Shown: positions 44,846 to 52,877 of the stretch, piece after piece
Numbering within the stretch: the first letter of the stretch is position 1
Layout: each line of letters opens with the position of its first letter
Origin: Aestuariibius sp. HNIBRBA575
Lineage (GTDB): Bacteria; Pseudomonadota; Alphaproteobacteria; Rhodobacterales; Rhodobacteraceae
Reading direction: 5' to 3'
Length of the DNA: 64,000 bases
Assembly: GCF_040932005.1 (NCBI RefSeq)
Contig: NZ_CP162414.1
Location: 1,143,501-1,207,500, forward strand
Notes under the pieces: model-generated
The model's input: only the letters and a program-made list of their open reading frames with translations
What the model was told of the DNA's origin: nothing
Database searches by the model: none
Made by a program: the position numbers and the translations under genes

Positions 44846-45583
44846 CTATCCTGCAGGGTGGTGGGGGTGTGGGCCCGCACCAATCGCGATAGATTGCAAC
44901 TCCCGCAGTAGTTTGCGGGTCATTGCATTTTGATAATCTTCAAACCCGATGGCCGTTTCCACAAATGCGCTGGGCCCACGGATGACATAAGCACGGTAAT
45001 AGGCATTGAGGTCTCCGATTTGTGGAATATGAAGATTGTCTTGGATGGCGACCCCGATGGTTAGGCCATTCACAACGGCGCCGTCAGGTCCATTTTGATC
45101 GGAAACATCCTGCGGGCGTGGCCCGGTATTTGAAATGCCATCACCTGAAATATCAAGCGTATGACCCCAACATTCCGATTGTTGCGTTAAGGCGTTCAAG
45201 CCAAAGCTCATAGCAGAGCCAAGGGCCGTGCTTGGCCCGGAAGATTGGCGTGTTGTTTGGCTGAGTTGTCGAGAAACCTGAGCAAGGTCCGCCTGAGTTT
45301 CCATTTGCGTCCATGGAACCAATATGCGCTGAAAATCAGCACTGCTCCATTCATAAACCAGCAAGCGAACGTGGTGGTCATACGACCCGATCAATGCGCG
45401 CACAACTTTGGGATCATTTAGGGCGGCCCGCAATCCGTCCAATTGCATCCGGTATTCTTGTGCGTCGACGGAGCCAGAAACATCGAGCCCCAATGCCAAC
45501 GCTTGGCGACATTGCGCTGACGCCTGACCCGCGAACGCGCCAAGCATCACCGCAATGTTCAGGAATTTACCAATGGCCAACAC
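44846..45583 (-). CDS. DUF1194 VWA-domain exported protein
   Basis: A 245-residue protein with a signal peptide (IAVMLGAFAGQASAQC) and a von Willebrand A-like domain with the MIDAS pattern LGLDVSGSVDAQEY (DxSxS) and HTLDISGDGISN. This matches DUF1194, periplasmic proteins of unknown role in alphaproteobacteria. The GTG start at 45583 overlaps the gloA stop by 17 bases, so coupled translation is likely. The protein ends with a His/Pro-rich tail (GPHPHHPAG). Confidence 0.8.
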   Translation of the reverse strand: MLAIGKFLNIAVMLGAFAGQASAQCRQALALGLDVSGSVDAQEYRMQLDGLRAALNDPKVVRALIGSYDHHVRLLVYEWSSADFQRILVPWTQMETQADLAQVSRQLSQTTRQSSGPSTALGSAMSFGLNALTQQSECWGHTLDISGDGISNTGPRPQDVSDQNGPDGAVVNGLTIGVAIQDNLHIPQIGDLNAYYRAYVIRGPSAFVETAIGFEDYQNAMTRKLLRELQSIAIGAGPHPHHPAG

Positions 45584-45995
45584 TTTCCATACTCACCCAA
45601 GGTTCTGCTGGCGCTAGCGCATCGCCTTCTTGCAACAATTCGATCGAAATGTTGTCGGGCGACCGGATAAACGCCATGCGGCCATCACGTGGCGGACGAT
45701 TAATCACCACGCCATTATCTTGTAAGAACTGGCACAGATCATAAATGTTTTCACAGGAATAGGCGAGATGACCAAAATGGCGGCTATCGGATGGCAAACC
45801 ATCGTCACCATCCCAGTTATGGGTCAATTCCAGAGGGGTGTCTTCATCACCTTCGGCTGCCAAATACAGCAACGTGAATCGCCCTTCTTCACTGTCATAC
45901 CGCTTGACTTCGCGCATGCCCAATAGCTCATAAAACGCGACTGATTTCGCCAGATCTTGGACCCGCACCATTGTGTGTAAATACTTCAAAGGCAT
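45567..45995 (-). CDS. gloA: Lactoylglutathione lyase (glyoxalase I)
   Basis: A 142-residue enzyme that isomerises the methylglyoxal-glutathione adduct to S-lactoylglutathione. The four metal-ligand strands are present: KYLHTMVRV (His), PLELTHNWD (Glu), SRHFGHLAYSC (His) and DNISIELLQ (Glu). Length and the LLGMREVKRYD block fit GloA. AGGAG precedes the ATG. It is followed by the overlapping DUF1194 gene. Glyoxalase II is not in this window. Confidence 0.92.
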   Translation of the reverse strand: MPLKYLHTMVRVQDLAKSVAFYELLGMREVKRYDSEEGRFTLLYLAAEGDEDTPLELTHNWDGDDGLPSDSRHFGHLAYSCENIYDLCQFLQDNGVVINRPPRDGRMAFIRSPDNISIELLQEGDALAPAEPWVSMESVGHW

Positions 45996-46066
45996 TGTGT
46001 TTCTCCTGTTGGAATTGACAGAAGTTTAGCGGTTTCGGCCCGCATGACCAGCGGAATATGTTTGAG

Positions 46067-47488
46067 TTAGAATGTGCTGCGGAAACTTAAACCAACTGAA
46101 AATTCAGACCGTTCAAATCGGCTGACATTGCTGTCGGATTGGCTGGCGGCAATGGTGATGACGGGGGCAAATCCCGCGTAATCATAATCCGTAAACATGA
46201 ATTCGGCAGAGCCATATAACCGTTTGTCTAATCGCCCACCGGGCACCGCGATAAAACCAACGGCATAATCGTCAAAGTGCAGCCATTCATGCCCAAGACT
46301 AAAGCGCATTTGGGCCGGTCCAACATTCTGAGCCGGGGCATAGCTGATCTGAGCGCGATAAGAGCGGGCATCGGCATTGCTGTTTGTTGCGTCGACATTT
46401 TGCAGAAACAAACCATAGCTTAGATGTTGGCCTGCCTCTGTTTGGTGGCCCAGACTGACATCCAGTTTTGTCGTCTGAGAATACACCCCGTCTTGGTCCG
46501 GGGCCCACCGCAACTCGTATGACCCCCCATAAGACAAGGAAAATCGTTCATTTTCCAACGGCGTCTGGCGCTGGGCCCGCATCCGCACAAAGCTGAATTG
46601 CTGTTCGCCCCCAAACCAGCTTTGACCGTAACTAAGTCCGCCGGTCAGGATGCCGTCACCAGATCGGCGCACATGCATCAATTCGAGTTCACCATAAGTC
46701 GAGGCAAAATCGCCGTTTTCACTGTCTGGTGACAATTCTTGGGCGTCTTGTGACAGCCAAACCTGACGACGGTAAAGTCTTGAATTCACATAGGTGGCCG
46801 CATTTTCAGAGCGATCCAATCGATATCTTAGCGACACATTTGCAGTGGCTGCATAGCCAGAGAGGGCCTGCGCATCGCCGCTGAGGCTCCCTACAAGGGG
46901 CACGCCTTCGATAATGTTCACGGCCTCGGATGACCCACCGTTTAAATTCGACGACGGCGTGACCCCAAATTGCAGTTGAACACTTAGCGGGTTTTGGGAC
47001 CGAATGCGGCCAAAATCGCGTGCGTTTTCAGCGGCTTGCTGTTCGGATGGCGCATGGGCCGCCGCACGGCGCAACCAAAACTGCGCGACAGCGAACCGCT
47101 CTTCGCTATATGCAGCCAGCGCAGCCAGTCGTGCGGCTTCGTATTTTTGTTCGGATGTGTCTGAAACCCGATAGGCCTGTGTCGCGGCGCGAAATCCATC
47201 ACGAATATAACCGGCGCGCGGTGCGGCCGCAGCGATCACAATCAGGGCCGTGCGATCATGCGGATCCGATTCCAGCAAAGCCACCGCCATATCCAAGGCC
47301 AATTGGTACCGCCCCGACAAAACAGCTTGTTGCGCTAAAACCCGCAGCTGAGGCCCAGAAACCGCGACCTGAGTGGGCGATGACCCGGGCTGGCCAGTTG
47401 TTGTCTGCGATAGGGCGGGCGAAACGGAACCAAACAAAGCCAAACAAATCGGCGCAATATGTAGCGCCCGCCAAAATCGATCACGCAT
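46067..47488 (-). CDS. Slam-like outer-membrane lipoprotein translocator
   Basis: A 473-residue protein with a signal peptide (ICLALFGSVSPALSQ), a TPR-type helical region at about 45-160 (LAQQAVLSGRYQLALDMAVA, then AALAAYSEERFAVAQFWLRR), and a C-terminal beta-barrel from about 175 with alternating aromatic strands that ends SVGLSFRSTF, a typical outer-membrane C-terminus. This TPR-plus-barrel layout is that of surface lipoprotein assembly modifiers (Slam, DUF560, type XI secretion). It starts two bases after a beta-rich lipoprotein gene, the usual partner arrangement. Assignment to Slam is by architecture and context. Confidence 0.75.
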   Translation of the reverse strand: MRDRFWRALHIAPICLALFGSVSPALSQTTTGQPGSSPTQVAVSGPQLRVLAQQAVLSGRYQLALDMAVALLESDPHDRTALIVIAAAAPRAGYIRDGFRAATQAYRVSDTSEQKYEAARLAALAAYSEERFAVAQFWLRRAAAHAPSEQQAAENARDFGRIRSQNPLSVQLQFGVTPSSNLNGGSSEAVNIIEGVPLVGSLSGDAQALSGYAATANVSLRYRLDRSENAATYVNSRLYRRQVWLSQDAQELSPDSENGDFASTYGELELMHVRRSGDGILTGGLSYGQSWFGGEQQFSFVRMRAQRQTPLENERFSLSYGGSYELRWAPDQDGVYSQTTKLDVSLGHQTEAGQHLSYGLFLQNVDATNSNADARSYRAQISYAPAQNVGPAQMRFSLGHEWLHFDDYAVGFIAVPGGRLDKRLYGSAEFMFTDYDYAGFAPVITIAASQSDSNVSRFERSEFSVGLSFRSTF

Positions 47489-47490
47489 GT

Positions 47491-48441
47491 TTAGGGATTA
47501 ACCAGATCACAAATCGCGGCGTCACCGGGCTGGCCACATTGCGTCAATACAAACACGCCATATTCCTGTTCCGCATCAAAGTCGTCTAGGTAGCTTTCAA
47601 TATGAATGCCGCCCGAAACAGAGGTGGCCCCGCTGCCGCCAAAGACACCAGCATAATCGCCGATACCGTCCTGATCTTCGTTTTCGACGGTTCCCGAAAA
47701 CGCCCCGGTGGTTGGGTCAATATTTCCAACAGTTGGGGTCAAAATAACATCAGGCAAAATTGCATTATGTTCGATCAGAAACCGATCACGGATGCTGCCA
47801 TTGACCGTATTGTCGGTAAAATCAGCGTTGATGAACACGGTGCCGGTCACACGCCCCGGCTGGCGACCCAGATCAAGCGGGTCAATTCCGGCAAACGTTG
47901 GGTCGGTGGGGTCATAAATTGTCAGGTTGTCGGCGTGGCTTTCATCAACCCACAGATTGGTTAGCCCGGCATATTCGCCTGCATATGAAACCAGCCCCGT
48001 GGCTGCGCTGGGGGCTGAAAACGATCCGTTTTGTTCGTAATATACGCCGCCGAAAAATTTGTTGAATTGGCCGCCATCGATGATGACCATACCGGTTGAC
48101 GTGCCGTCTGTGGATTCTGCCGCAATCGCGACAAAGAACCGGTCCAACACGTCTTCTTGTTGGGAATAGGCGGTGTAGCCGGGCACATCGAGGGATGCGG
48201 CACGCGTATAGGTGACGGTGCTAGGGGTGCTGTCCAACGATGTGATCTGAACTGTGAAATCGCCAGTTGTTGGGTTAAAGGATGCAAATTCGACATTGTT
48301 TCCAATGGCTTCTGGGATGCCATTATCGGTTGTGTCGGTGCCGTCGCCATTTGCGTCCGCCCCGGTGAAAACAAACGGTTGCCCGTCACCACAGGCCATA
48401 AGCGCCGTCAGGCTTGCTACCACGAAAACGTTGCGGATCAT
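47491..48441 (-). CDS. Beta-rich surface lipoprotein, predicted Slam cargo
   Basis: A 316-residue lipoprotein (lipobox LTALMAC). Right after the lipidated Cys comes DANGDGTDTTDNG, which resembles a calcium loop or flexible acidic linker. The rest is rich in Gly, Asp, Thr and Ser, with an N-terminal handle-like half and a C-terminal domain (GTVFINADFTDNTVNGSI, FSGTVENEDQDGIGDYAG) resembling TbpB-type barrels, in which lines such as GxFxG/GTV recur. Paired with the Slam-like gene, it is probably flipped to the cell surface. Ligand unknown. ATG 48441 is set by the signal peptide. Confidence 0.75.
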   Translation of the reverse strand: MIRNVFVVASLTALMACGDGQPFVFTGADANGDGTDTTDNGIPEAIGNNVEFASFNPTTGDFTVQITSLDSTPSTVTYTRAASLDVPGYTAYSQQEDVLDRFFVAIAAESTDGTSTGMVIIDGGQFNKFFGGVYYEQNGSFSAPSAATGLVSYAGEYAGLTNLWVDESHADNLTIYDPTDPTFAGIDPLDLGRQPGRVTGTVFINADFTDNTVNGSIRDRFLIEHNAILPDVILTPTVGNIDPTTGAFSGTVENEDQDGIGDYAGVFGGSGATSVSGGIHIESYLDDFDAEQEYGVFVLTQCGQPGDAAICDLVNP

Positions 48442-48824
48442 TGTCCTGCCCCTTGTAAATTTTTTTGGCGTCAACTGCTCTGCACAACGTCCCGTTATGA
48501 GCCGCAAAAGTCAACGCGCAGCTTTGCAGAACCCTCAAAAAGCGGCAAAAAACGCACGTAAATTCCTTGTCTGCAGCGAAAAAAGACGGTTGTGGTGGCA
48601 TCATTTAGCATGGAAGTGGCCCGGTTCAGGGCGCGGCACAGACAATCAAAGCGGGAAAACCGCGGCTGATTTCCCCTGATTTGCCACTAAAGCTGCCCCT
48701 AAATTGGGATTATGGAACAAAAACACATCTCAAACGCACTTTTCCCGCTGACCCCCAAACAAATCCGTGCGCTGTTGACGCAACAGCCCAATCGTTGACG
48801 GTATAATTGGGGACGAACCGCAGA
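48442..48824. other. 383-base gap with a possible tiny ORF
   Basis: This region upstream of the lipoprotein/Slam pair and downstream of the cold-shock gene has no clear gene. An ATG at 48712 opens a 28-codon frame (MEQKHISNALFPLTPKQIRA...) ending at 48798, possible but unsupported. A frame at 48497-48679 encodes a basic, Trp-rich peptide lacking a good ribosome site. A run of seven Ts (about 48459-48465) lies just upstream of the lipoprotein start. The promoter of the pair is probably here. Confidence 0.45.
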
Positions 48825-49031
48825 TTAGGGGCGTCGCAGATTCCCGGCCATTTGCCGGCCATCCCGCCCGTCAATCAGATCATATTCAATGGGTTGATTG
48901 TCTTTTAAATCTGTCATGCCGGCCTGTTCAACGGCGGATATGTGAACAAACACATCGTTGCCACCCGTTTGTGGGGCAATAAAGCCAAAGCCTTTGGCGG
49001 TGTTAAACCATTTTACTGTGCCTTGGGGCAT
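48825..49031 (-). CDS. Cold-shock domain protein
   Basis: A 68-residue CspA-type protein with RNP1 KGFGFI and RNP2 VFVHIS in the order WFNTAKGFGFIAPQTGGNDVF. It binds single-stranded RNA/DNA and acts as an RNA chaperone. ATG 49031 follows AGGAGACACCAA and gives the standard cold-shock length. A longer upstream extension is not typical. No cold-box leader was identified. It is a single gene divergent from the ArsC-like gene. Confidence 0.92.
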   Translation of the reverse strand: MPQGTVKWFNTAKGFGFIAPQTGGNDVFVHISAVEQAGMTDLKDNQPIEYDLIDGRDGRQMAGNLRRP

Positions 49032-49179
49032 TTGGTGTCTCCTGTCATTGGTCTTGGATACTTGGCGCAAAGGCCGGTTCCATTAGGCTAAGCCTGGATT
49101 GAAAAAGGCAAATGACAAGTTTGTAGAGGCGGGAAACTTTCTGTAAATGCTGCGTGATCAAGCGACAAAGAGGCCAAAA

Positions 49180-49506
49180 ATGACGTTTTATGGACTAAAA
49201 ACCTGTGACACATGTCGCAAAGCACAAAAAGCATTGCGGGGTGCAGGGCATGAATTGCGAGTGATCGATGTGCGCAGCGATGGCGTTTCGCCAGCGGATC
49301 TGTCAAGATTTCAGGTGGAATTTGGCGACGCAATTTTGAATACGCGATCAACCACTTGGCGTGGCTTGGATGAAACAGAACGTGCGCGCCCGGTTTTGGA
49401 TTTGCTGATAGATCATCCAACCTTGATGAAACGGCCCGTGATCGAGATAAACGGGCAATTATATCTGGGGTGGGGCAAAGATGTGCAGGCGGCCTTGCTT
49501 GGATAA
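49180..49506 (+). CDS. ArsC/Spx-family reductase-like protein
   Basis: A 108-residue thioredoxin-fold protein with the N-terminal FYGLKTCDTCRKAQKALRGAG, in which CxxC sits where arsenate reductases have a single Cys and Spx has CxxC. The RPVIEINGQLYLGWGKD block with cis-Pro is typical of ArsC-like (YffB) proteins. It may reduce a thiol or act as a redox adaptor. An arsenate role is unproven without other ars genes. GAGG is six bases before ATG 49180. A longer N-terminal extension is unlikely. Confidence 0.85.
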   Translation: MTFYGLKTCDTCRKAQKALRGAGHELRVIDVRSDGVSPADLSRFQVEFGDAILNTRSTTWRGLDETERARPVLDLLIDHPTLMKRPVIEINGQLYLGWGKDVQAALLG

Positions 49507-49551
49507 TTGTGTCATGCACCTATCTAAAGCGCATAGAGCAGGAGAAAAATC

Positions 49552-49917
49552 ATGCGAAACGCAGCTTTGACATTGGGCCTGATTGCTGGGCTTTTGGGCA
49601 TGTTGGTGGGGTTGTTTGGCTATGGCTGGACGGAATTGGCCAACGCCCATGCCGAAGTCGGCGAATTGTTCATGTTCGAAAACCCGGCCTTGGTACGGGC
49701 GGCGTCGTTCTTTGCACCATTGTTGGCAATTGCCGGTGGCGCAATGGCCAAAGCGCGTGCCTTATGGGGCGGAATTTTGCTATTGGGGGCTGCGGCCCTG
49801 TTTTATGCGGCCTTTGGGTTTAACGTCGCAACGATGTTTCCGATTGGCTTTGCAGGTTTGGGCGGGGTTTTGGCGCTGGCGGCTGGAAAACCTGACGAAC
49901 CAAAGGCGCATTTCTAA
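49552..49917 (+). CDS. Small four-helix membrane protein
   Basis: A 121-residue inner-membrane protein with about four helices (TLGLIAGLLGMLVGLFGYGW first, then ASFFAPLLAIAGGAMA, GILLLGAAALFYAAFGF, and FPIGFAGLGGVLALAAG), ending in a short charged tail. A periplasmic-looking loop contains FMFENPALVR. It may be a DUF4064-like protein, but I cannot name a family with certainty. A GCAGGAG site precedes the ATG. A perfect 11-base-pair terminator follows. Confidence 0.72.
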   Translation: MRNAALTLGLIAGLLGMLVGLFGYGWTELANAHAEVGELFMFENPALVRAASFFAPLLAIAGGAMAKARALWGGILLLGAAALFYAAFGFNVATMFPIGFAGLGGVLALAAGKPDEPKAHF

Positions 49918-49938
49918 ATCTATCAACGTCATATAACG

Positions 49939-49971
49939 CAAAACGCCCGATCACATGGACCGGGCGTTTTG
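49939..49971. terminator. Bidirectional terminator before the buf operon end
   Basis: Perfect 11-base arms CAAAACGCCCG (49939-49949) and CGGGCGTTTTG (49961-49971) around an 11-base loop. It lies between the convergent membrane-protein gene and doxX and can end transcription in both directions thanks to flanking A and T runs. Confidence 0.82.
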
Positions 49972-49986
49972 TGTCTGATCGCTGGC

Positions 49987-50541
49987 TTAGGCGCGTCGTA
50001 TTGACAGGATTTTGTCAACGGATAATGGCCCTGCGCCTTTTAGTACCAAGGTCAGCAATGCCAACATCCAAAACGCCCGTTGATCTAGAATTGCACCGTC
50101 TGACAACCGGTCAAACCATGCCCCGACGGTGGCCGCATGTTCGATACCACCATGACCATATAGGTCGGTCAGGGATTGCACGATCACAAACCCGATCATG
50201 CCCAATGACGCCAACCGGGTGAACAACCCGATCACAATCAAAAGCGGCAGAATGAATTCAGCCCAGGTGCCCGCGACCGCAATCAACCAGTGGAAAAAGC
50301 TCAGCTCAGATGTGTTATATCCGGCTGCTTCCAATGCTTTGGGGAACATCTGACCATAGGCGCCAATACCGGGTTTTAAGAAACCAAATACGCCATCCCC
50401 GAGCTTGGTTGATGCCGATTTCCAGAAATAAATCAACAATGTAGCGGCAAAGACGAACCGTGCCAATGTCGGCAGGGCGGGGCCTGCAATTTTGTTCAAA
50501 GCGGCGGTCAGACGGTCATAAAGAGTGAGGAGGGCAGTCAT
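49987..50541 (-). CDS. DoxX-family membrane protein of the buf operon
   Basis: A 184-residue DoxX-type protein with about four helices, including LARFVFAATLLIYFWKSA at the start and WLIAVAGTWAEFILPLLIVIGLFTRLASLG in the middle. DoxX proteins commonly accompany bufferin (DUF692/DUF2063/DUF2282) genes. Their task there is not proven, but redox chemistry or membrane support of copper handling has been suggested. Its ATG overlaps the bufC stop as TAATG, so it is coupled and last in the operon. A terminator follows. Confidence 0.83.
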   Translation of the reverse strand: MTALLTLYDRLTAALNKIAGPALPTLARFVFAATLLIYFWKSASTKLGDGVFGFLKPGIGAYGQMFPKALEAAGYNTSELSFFHWLIAVAGTWAEFILPLLIVIGLFTRLASLGMIGFVIVQSLTDLYGHGGIEHAATVGAWFDRLSDGAILDQRAFWMLALLTLVLKGAGPLSVDKILSIRRA

Positions 50542-51299
50542 TATTGAAAAGCTTTCGTCAGAGCGTTACGGGAAAGGAGCAAGCCGAGAACCGGCGCGGG
50601 GTCAAAGCCTTCTGGCGCTGCAGCAAGGGCAAGGCCAAGGGATTTTCCCGCACCTAACCCTTGTAAAAATCGGCTTTGATCCGGGGTCAGAGGGTCAACC
50701 ATGGGATCAAAGCCGGGCCGTGTGACCAGCACATGTTGGGCCGCATTTTGCGGCTGAGGCGCGTCATCGCGCATGTTTTTGTCCCACACACCGAAGATCG
50801 GCCAACGACTTTGGATAATGCGGACGGTTGGGGCCAATGTCAGTTTCAAACTGATCATTTGTTCGGGAGGAAAGGCCTGCAAAGCATCGGCCTGAATGGG
50901 GGTGCTGTCGGGTGCATGATAGGATGCGCGCACGGCCAACTCGACCTTTGCAATGTCGGGCAGATAACCCAGATGTTTGACCGGTCCAAAACGCCGCAAA
51001 AACGCGGGCATTTCGGCGCCGTAATACATCATCAGTGGTGTGCTAGGGGGATGTTTGCGCAGATAAGCCCCTGCCATTGCGTCAAAAAACTCATCTCCAA
51101 CCAATTTGCGAATGACGGGGAATGCCGCGCGCAATGCTTCGGTCAAACTGACCGCGACATTGTTGCGATAAACATCAAACCGTTTGCCAGCCCGGGCACC
51201 TGTGGGGCCAACCAAACCGTCCGGGACGGGACGGTCTGCGCTCAAAATGGCCCGGCGAAAATCTGATTGTGGCGCGTTTTCTAGCTGTGACATGCTCAT
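50541..51299 (-). CDS. bufC: BufC-type RiPP partner protein (DUF2063)
   Basis: A 252-residue protein with an N-terminal DUF2063 domain ([57 protein letters not shown]), the HvfC/BufC type. It is the partner of the DUF692 enzyme BufB and is thought to bind the precursor peptide for modification. The ATG at 51299 overlaps the bufB TGA as ATGA, choosing this start over longer ones. The C-terminal part ([18 protein letters not shown]) is typical. Its stop is shared with doxX. Confidence 0.88.
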   Translation of the reverse strand: MSMSQLENAPQSDFRRAILSADRPVPDGLVGPTGARAGKRFDVYRNNVAVSLTEALRAAFPVIRKLVGDEFFDAMAGAYLRKHPPSTPLMMYYGAEMPAFLRRFGPVKHLGYLPDIAKVELAVRASYHAPDSTPIQADALQAFPPEQMISLKLTLAPTVRIIQSRWPIFGVWDKNMRDDAPQPQNAAQHVLVTRPGFDPMVDPLTPDQSRFLQGLGAGKSLGLALAAAPEGFDPAPVLGLLLSRNALTKAFQ

Positions 51300-52147
51300 G
51301 CGATCACCTGTTCCAACGCGTGCTCGGCACGCTGGGCTTCGGTGGCCAAAACATCCCAATCCGGTACATCATTGTCCCATTCGATCAGGATCGGTTTGGG
51401 GCCGGATTTTTCCAGTGTCAGGTCCAGCAACGCCCAAACCGGATCAGCAATTTCAGCACCATGGCTGTCGATCAACAGCGGCGCGCCATGCTCATCTTCG
51501 TCTTCGTCATGGCCACCCAGATGAATTTCACCCACAGCCTCCATCGGGAAGGCATTGATGTAATCCTGAGGGCTGGTTTGCAGGTTTGTGGCGCTGACAA
51601 AGACGTTGTTGACGTCCAGCAACAGACCGCAACCGGTGCGTTTGACAACTTCGTTCAGGAATTCTGTTTCGGACAGAGTGCTTTGTTCAAAGGCCAGATA
51701 GCTGGACGGATTTTCCAGCAACATGCGCCGACCTAATGTGTTTTGCACCTGATCAATGTGATCGGCGACTCGGGTCAGGGTGGCGTCATTATAGGGCAGG
51801 GGCAGCAAATCGTTCAGAAACGCGCTGTCATGGCTGGACCAGGCCAGATGTTCCGAAAAACTGGCGGGATCAACGGCATCACACAACGTTTTCAGCCGGG
51901 CCAGATGATCTGTATCCAGGGGGGCTTCGCCACCGATGGATAGGCCAACGCCATGAATTGAAATAGGAAAATGTTCACGCAGATGGCGCAATTGCGCCAA
52001 GGGTCGCCCGCCAAGCCCCATATAATTTTCAGCGTGCACCTCAAACCATGCCACAGGGGCCGGATTATTCAGGATGTCACTGAAATGTTGGGGTTTATAG
52101 CCGACACCGGACCGGTTCGGCAGAGAGAAGCTGGGCGCGTCGAACAT
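51296..52147 (-). CDS. bufB: BufB multinuclear iron oxidative maturase (DUF692)
   Basis: A 283-residue TIM-barrel enzyme of DUF692, the MNIO group with MbnB, TglH and ChrH. The metal-ligand pattern is present: [46 protein letters not shown] and LIEWDND. These iron enzymes modify cysteines of precursor peptides. For bufferins, thiooxazole-type products have been reported. It lies 86 bases after bufA and is coupled to bufC. All expected His, Asp, Glu and Asn residues appear intact. Confidence 0.9.
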   Translation of the reverse strand: MFDAPSFSLPNRSGVGYKPQHFSDILNNPAPVAWFEVHAENYMGLGGRPLAQLRHLREHFPISIHGVGLSIGGEAPLDTDHLARLKTLCDAVDPASFSEHLAWSSHDSAFLNDLLPLPYNDATLTRVADHIDQVQNTLGRRMLLENPSSYLAFEQSTLSETEFLNEVVKRTGCGLLLDVNNVFVSATNLQTSPQDYINAFPMEAVGEIHLGGHDEDEDEHGAPLLIDSHGAEIADPVWALLDLTLEKSGPKPILIEWDNDVPDWDVLATEAQRAEHALEQVIA

Positions 52148-52197
52148 GAGGGCCTACCGGATTTAAATATGGTTCGTCGGTGGTATAACATAAAAGT

Positions 52198-52224
52198 GGG
52201 GAAGGTAGGTTAACCACCTCCCCC
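52198..52224 (-). terminator. Stem-loop between bufA and bufB
   Basis: Read on the minus strand, GGGGGAGGTGG pairs with CCTACCTTCCCC (two G-T wobbles) around a short TTAA-containing loop, followed by ACTTTTATG. It begins 10 bases after the bufA stop. It may be a partial terminator or RNA stabiliser that lets the precursor exceed the enzymes. Confidence 0.65.
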
Positions 52225-52233
52225 AAAATTTGC

Positions 52234-52536
52234 TTATGCAGGCAGGTCGCGATCCAACGCTTCCAGGGACCCCATACGCTCTGGGCTGTCACCCATTGCT
52301 TCGATGGTGATGTCTGCACATGTGCCAGCAGGAACAAATGTCCATGCGTTGCCTTGGTAATCTACTGTGGATGTACCTGCACATGTTGTGCCTGGGCCAG
52401 CTGCGCAATCATTTTCGCCAGCCAGCGAAATGCCGTAGCACTTTTCGTTTTCTTCAGCGGCGGCCGAGGTCGCGAGGCCAGCGATAGCGGATGCAACGGC
52501 GCCAGCAACGGCGATGGTCTTGGTCGTCTTGGACAT
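52234..52536 (-). CDS. bufA: BufA1-type bufferin precursor (DUF2282)
   Basis: A 100-residue precursor. The signal peptide is [20 protein letters not shown] plus LATSAAA, so the mature peptide begins near [13 protein letters not shown]. Four cysteines stand at about 33, 44, 52 and 73, with [19 protein letters not shown] and VPAGTC, the BufA1 (DUF2282) pattern. BufB/BufC would modify these cysteines, and the exported peptide would bind copper and give metal tolerance. GGGAAAT upstream is a weak ribosome site. ATG 52536 is set by the signal peptide. A longer extension lacks sense. Chemistry and metal here are inferred from the family. Confidence 0.9.
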   Translation of the reverse strand: MSKTTKTIAVAGAVASAIAGLATSAAAEENEKCYGISLAGENDCAAGPGTTCAGTSTVDYQGNAWTFVPAGTCADITIEAMGDSPERMGSLEALDRDLPA

Positions 52537-52825
52537 GGGATTTCCCTTTGTTTGTCTGAGTAAAAAACGTGCCACCAATCGATGGCGACAACCAAAAGAT
52601 GCCCGCCAATCGTAAAGATTCCCACTCACGAGGCCGTGTCTCGCGTTTCCGTGAGCATTCGTGAGGCGCAAATCGGCTATGCAAGTGCGGCAAACCTAAG
52701 AAAACAAACAAAACGACAAACGAAACCGATGAAAATGTAACAAGGCGCGGCGCTAAAATGTTACAGTTTGGACAAAGTATAATGCGATCCGGCGCCTGCA
52801 ATTTGGGCCATGTGAGAAATGTTAC
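52537..52825. promoter_or_regulatory. Upstream region of bufA
   Basis: The gap between bufA and thrS ends holds no gene. On the minus strand it has GGGAATC (52617-52623), which resembles an ECF-type -35 element, and repeats of CGTGAG in both directions, for example ACTCACGA at 52624-52631 with TCGTGAG at 52659-52665. These may form a metal- or sigma-controlled promoter. No ECF sigma gene is in the window. Confidence 0.4.
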
Positions 52826-52852
52826 AAAAAAGGCCGCGTCAAAAACGCGGCC
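52826..52852 (-). terminator. Terminator after thrS
   Basis: On the minus strand GGCCGCGT (52852-52845) pairs with ACGCGGCC (52839-52832) around a five-base loop, and is followed by TTTTTT. It lies 25 bases after the thrS stop and is a strong intrinsic terminator. Confidence 0.88.
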
Positions 52853-52877
52853 CTTTGGTCGAAATATGTGGAAAATT

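Noticed and set aside
48497..48679. 60-codon basic frame in the gap before the cold-shock gene
   Set aside because: No ribosome site, Trp/Lys/Arg-rich random-looking composition.
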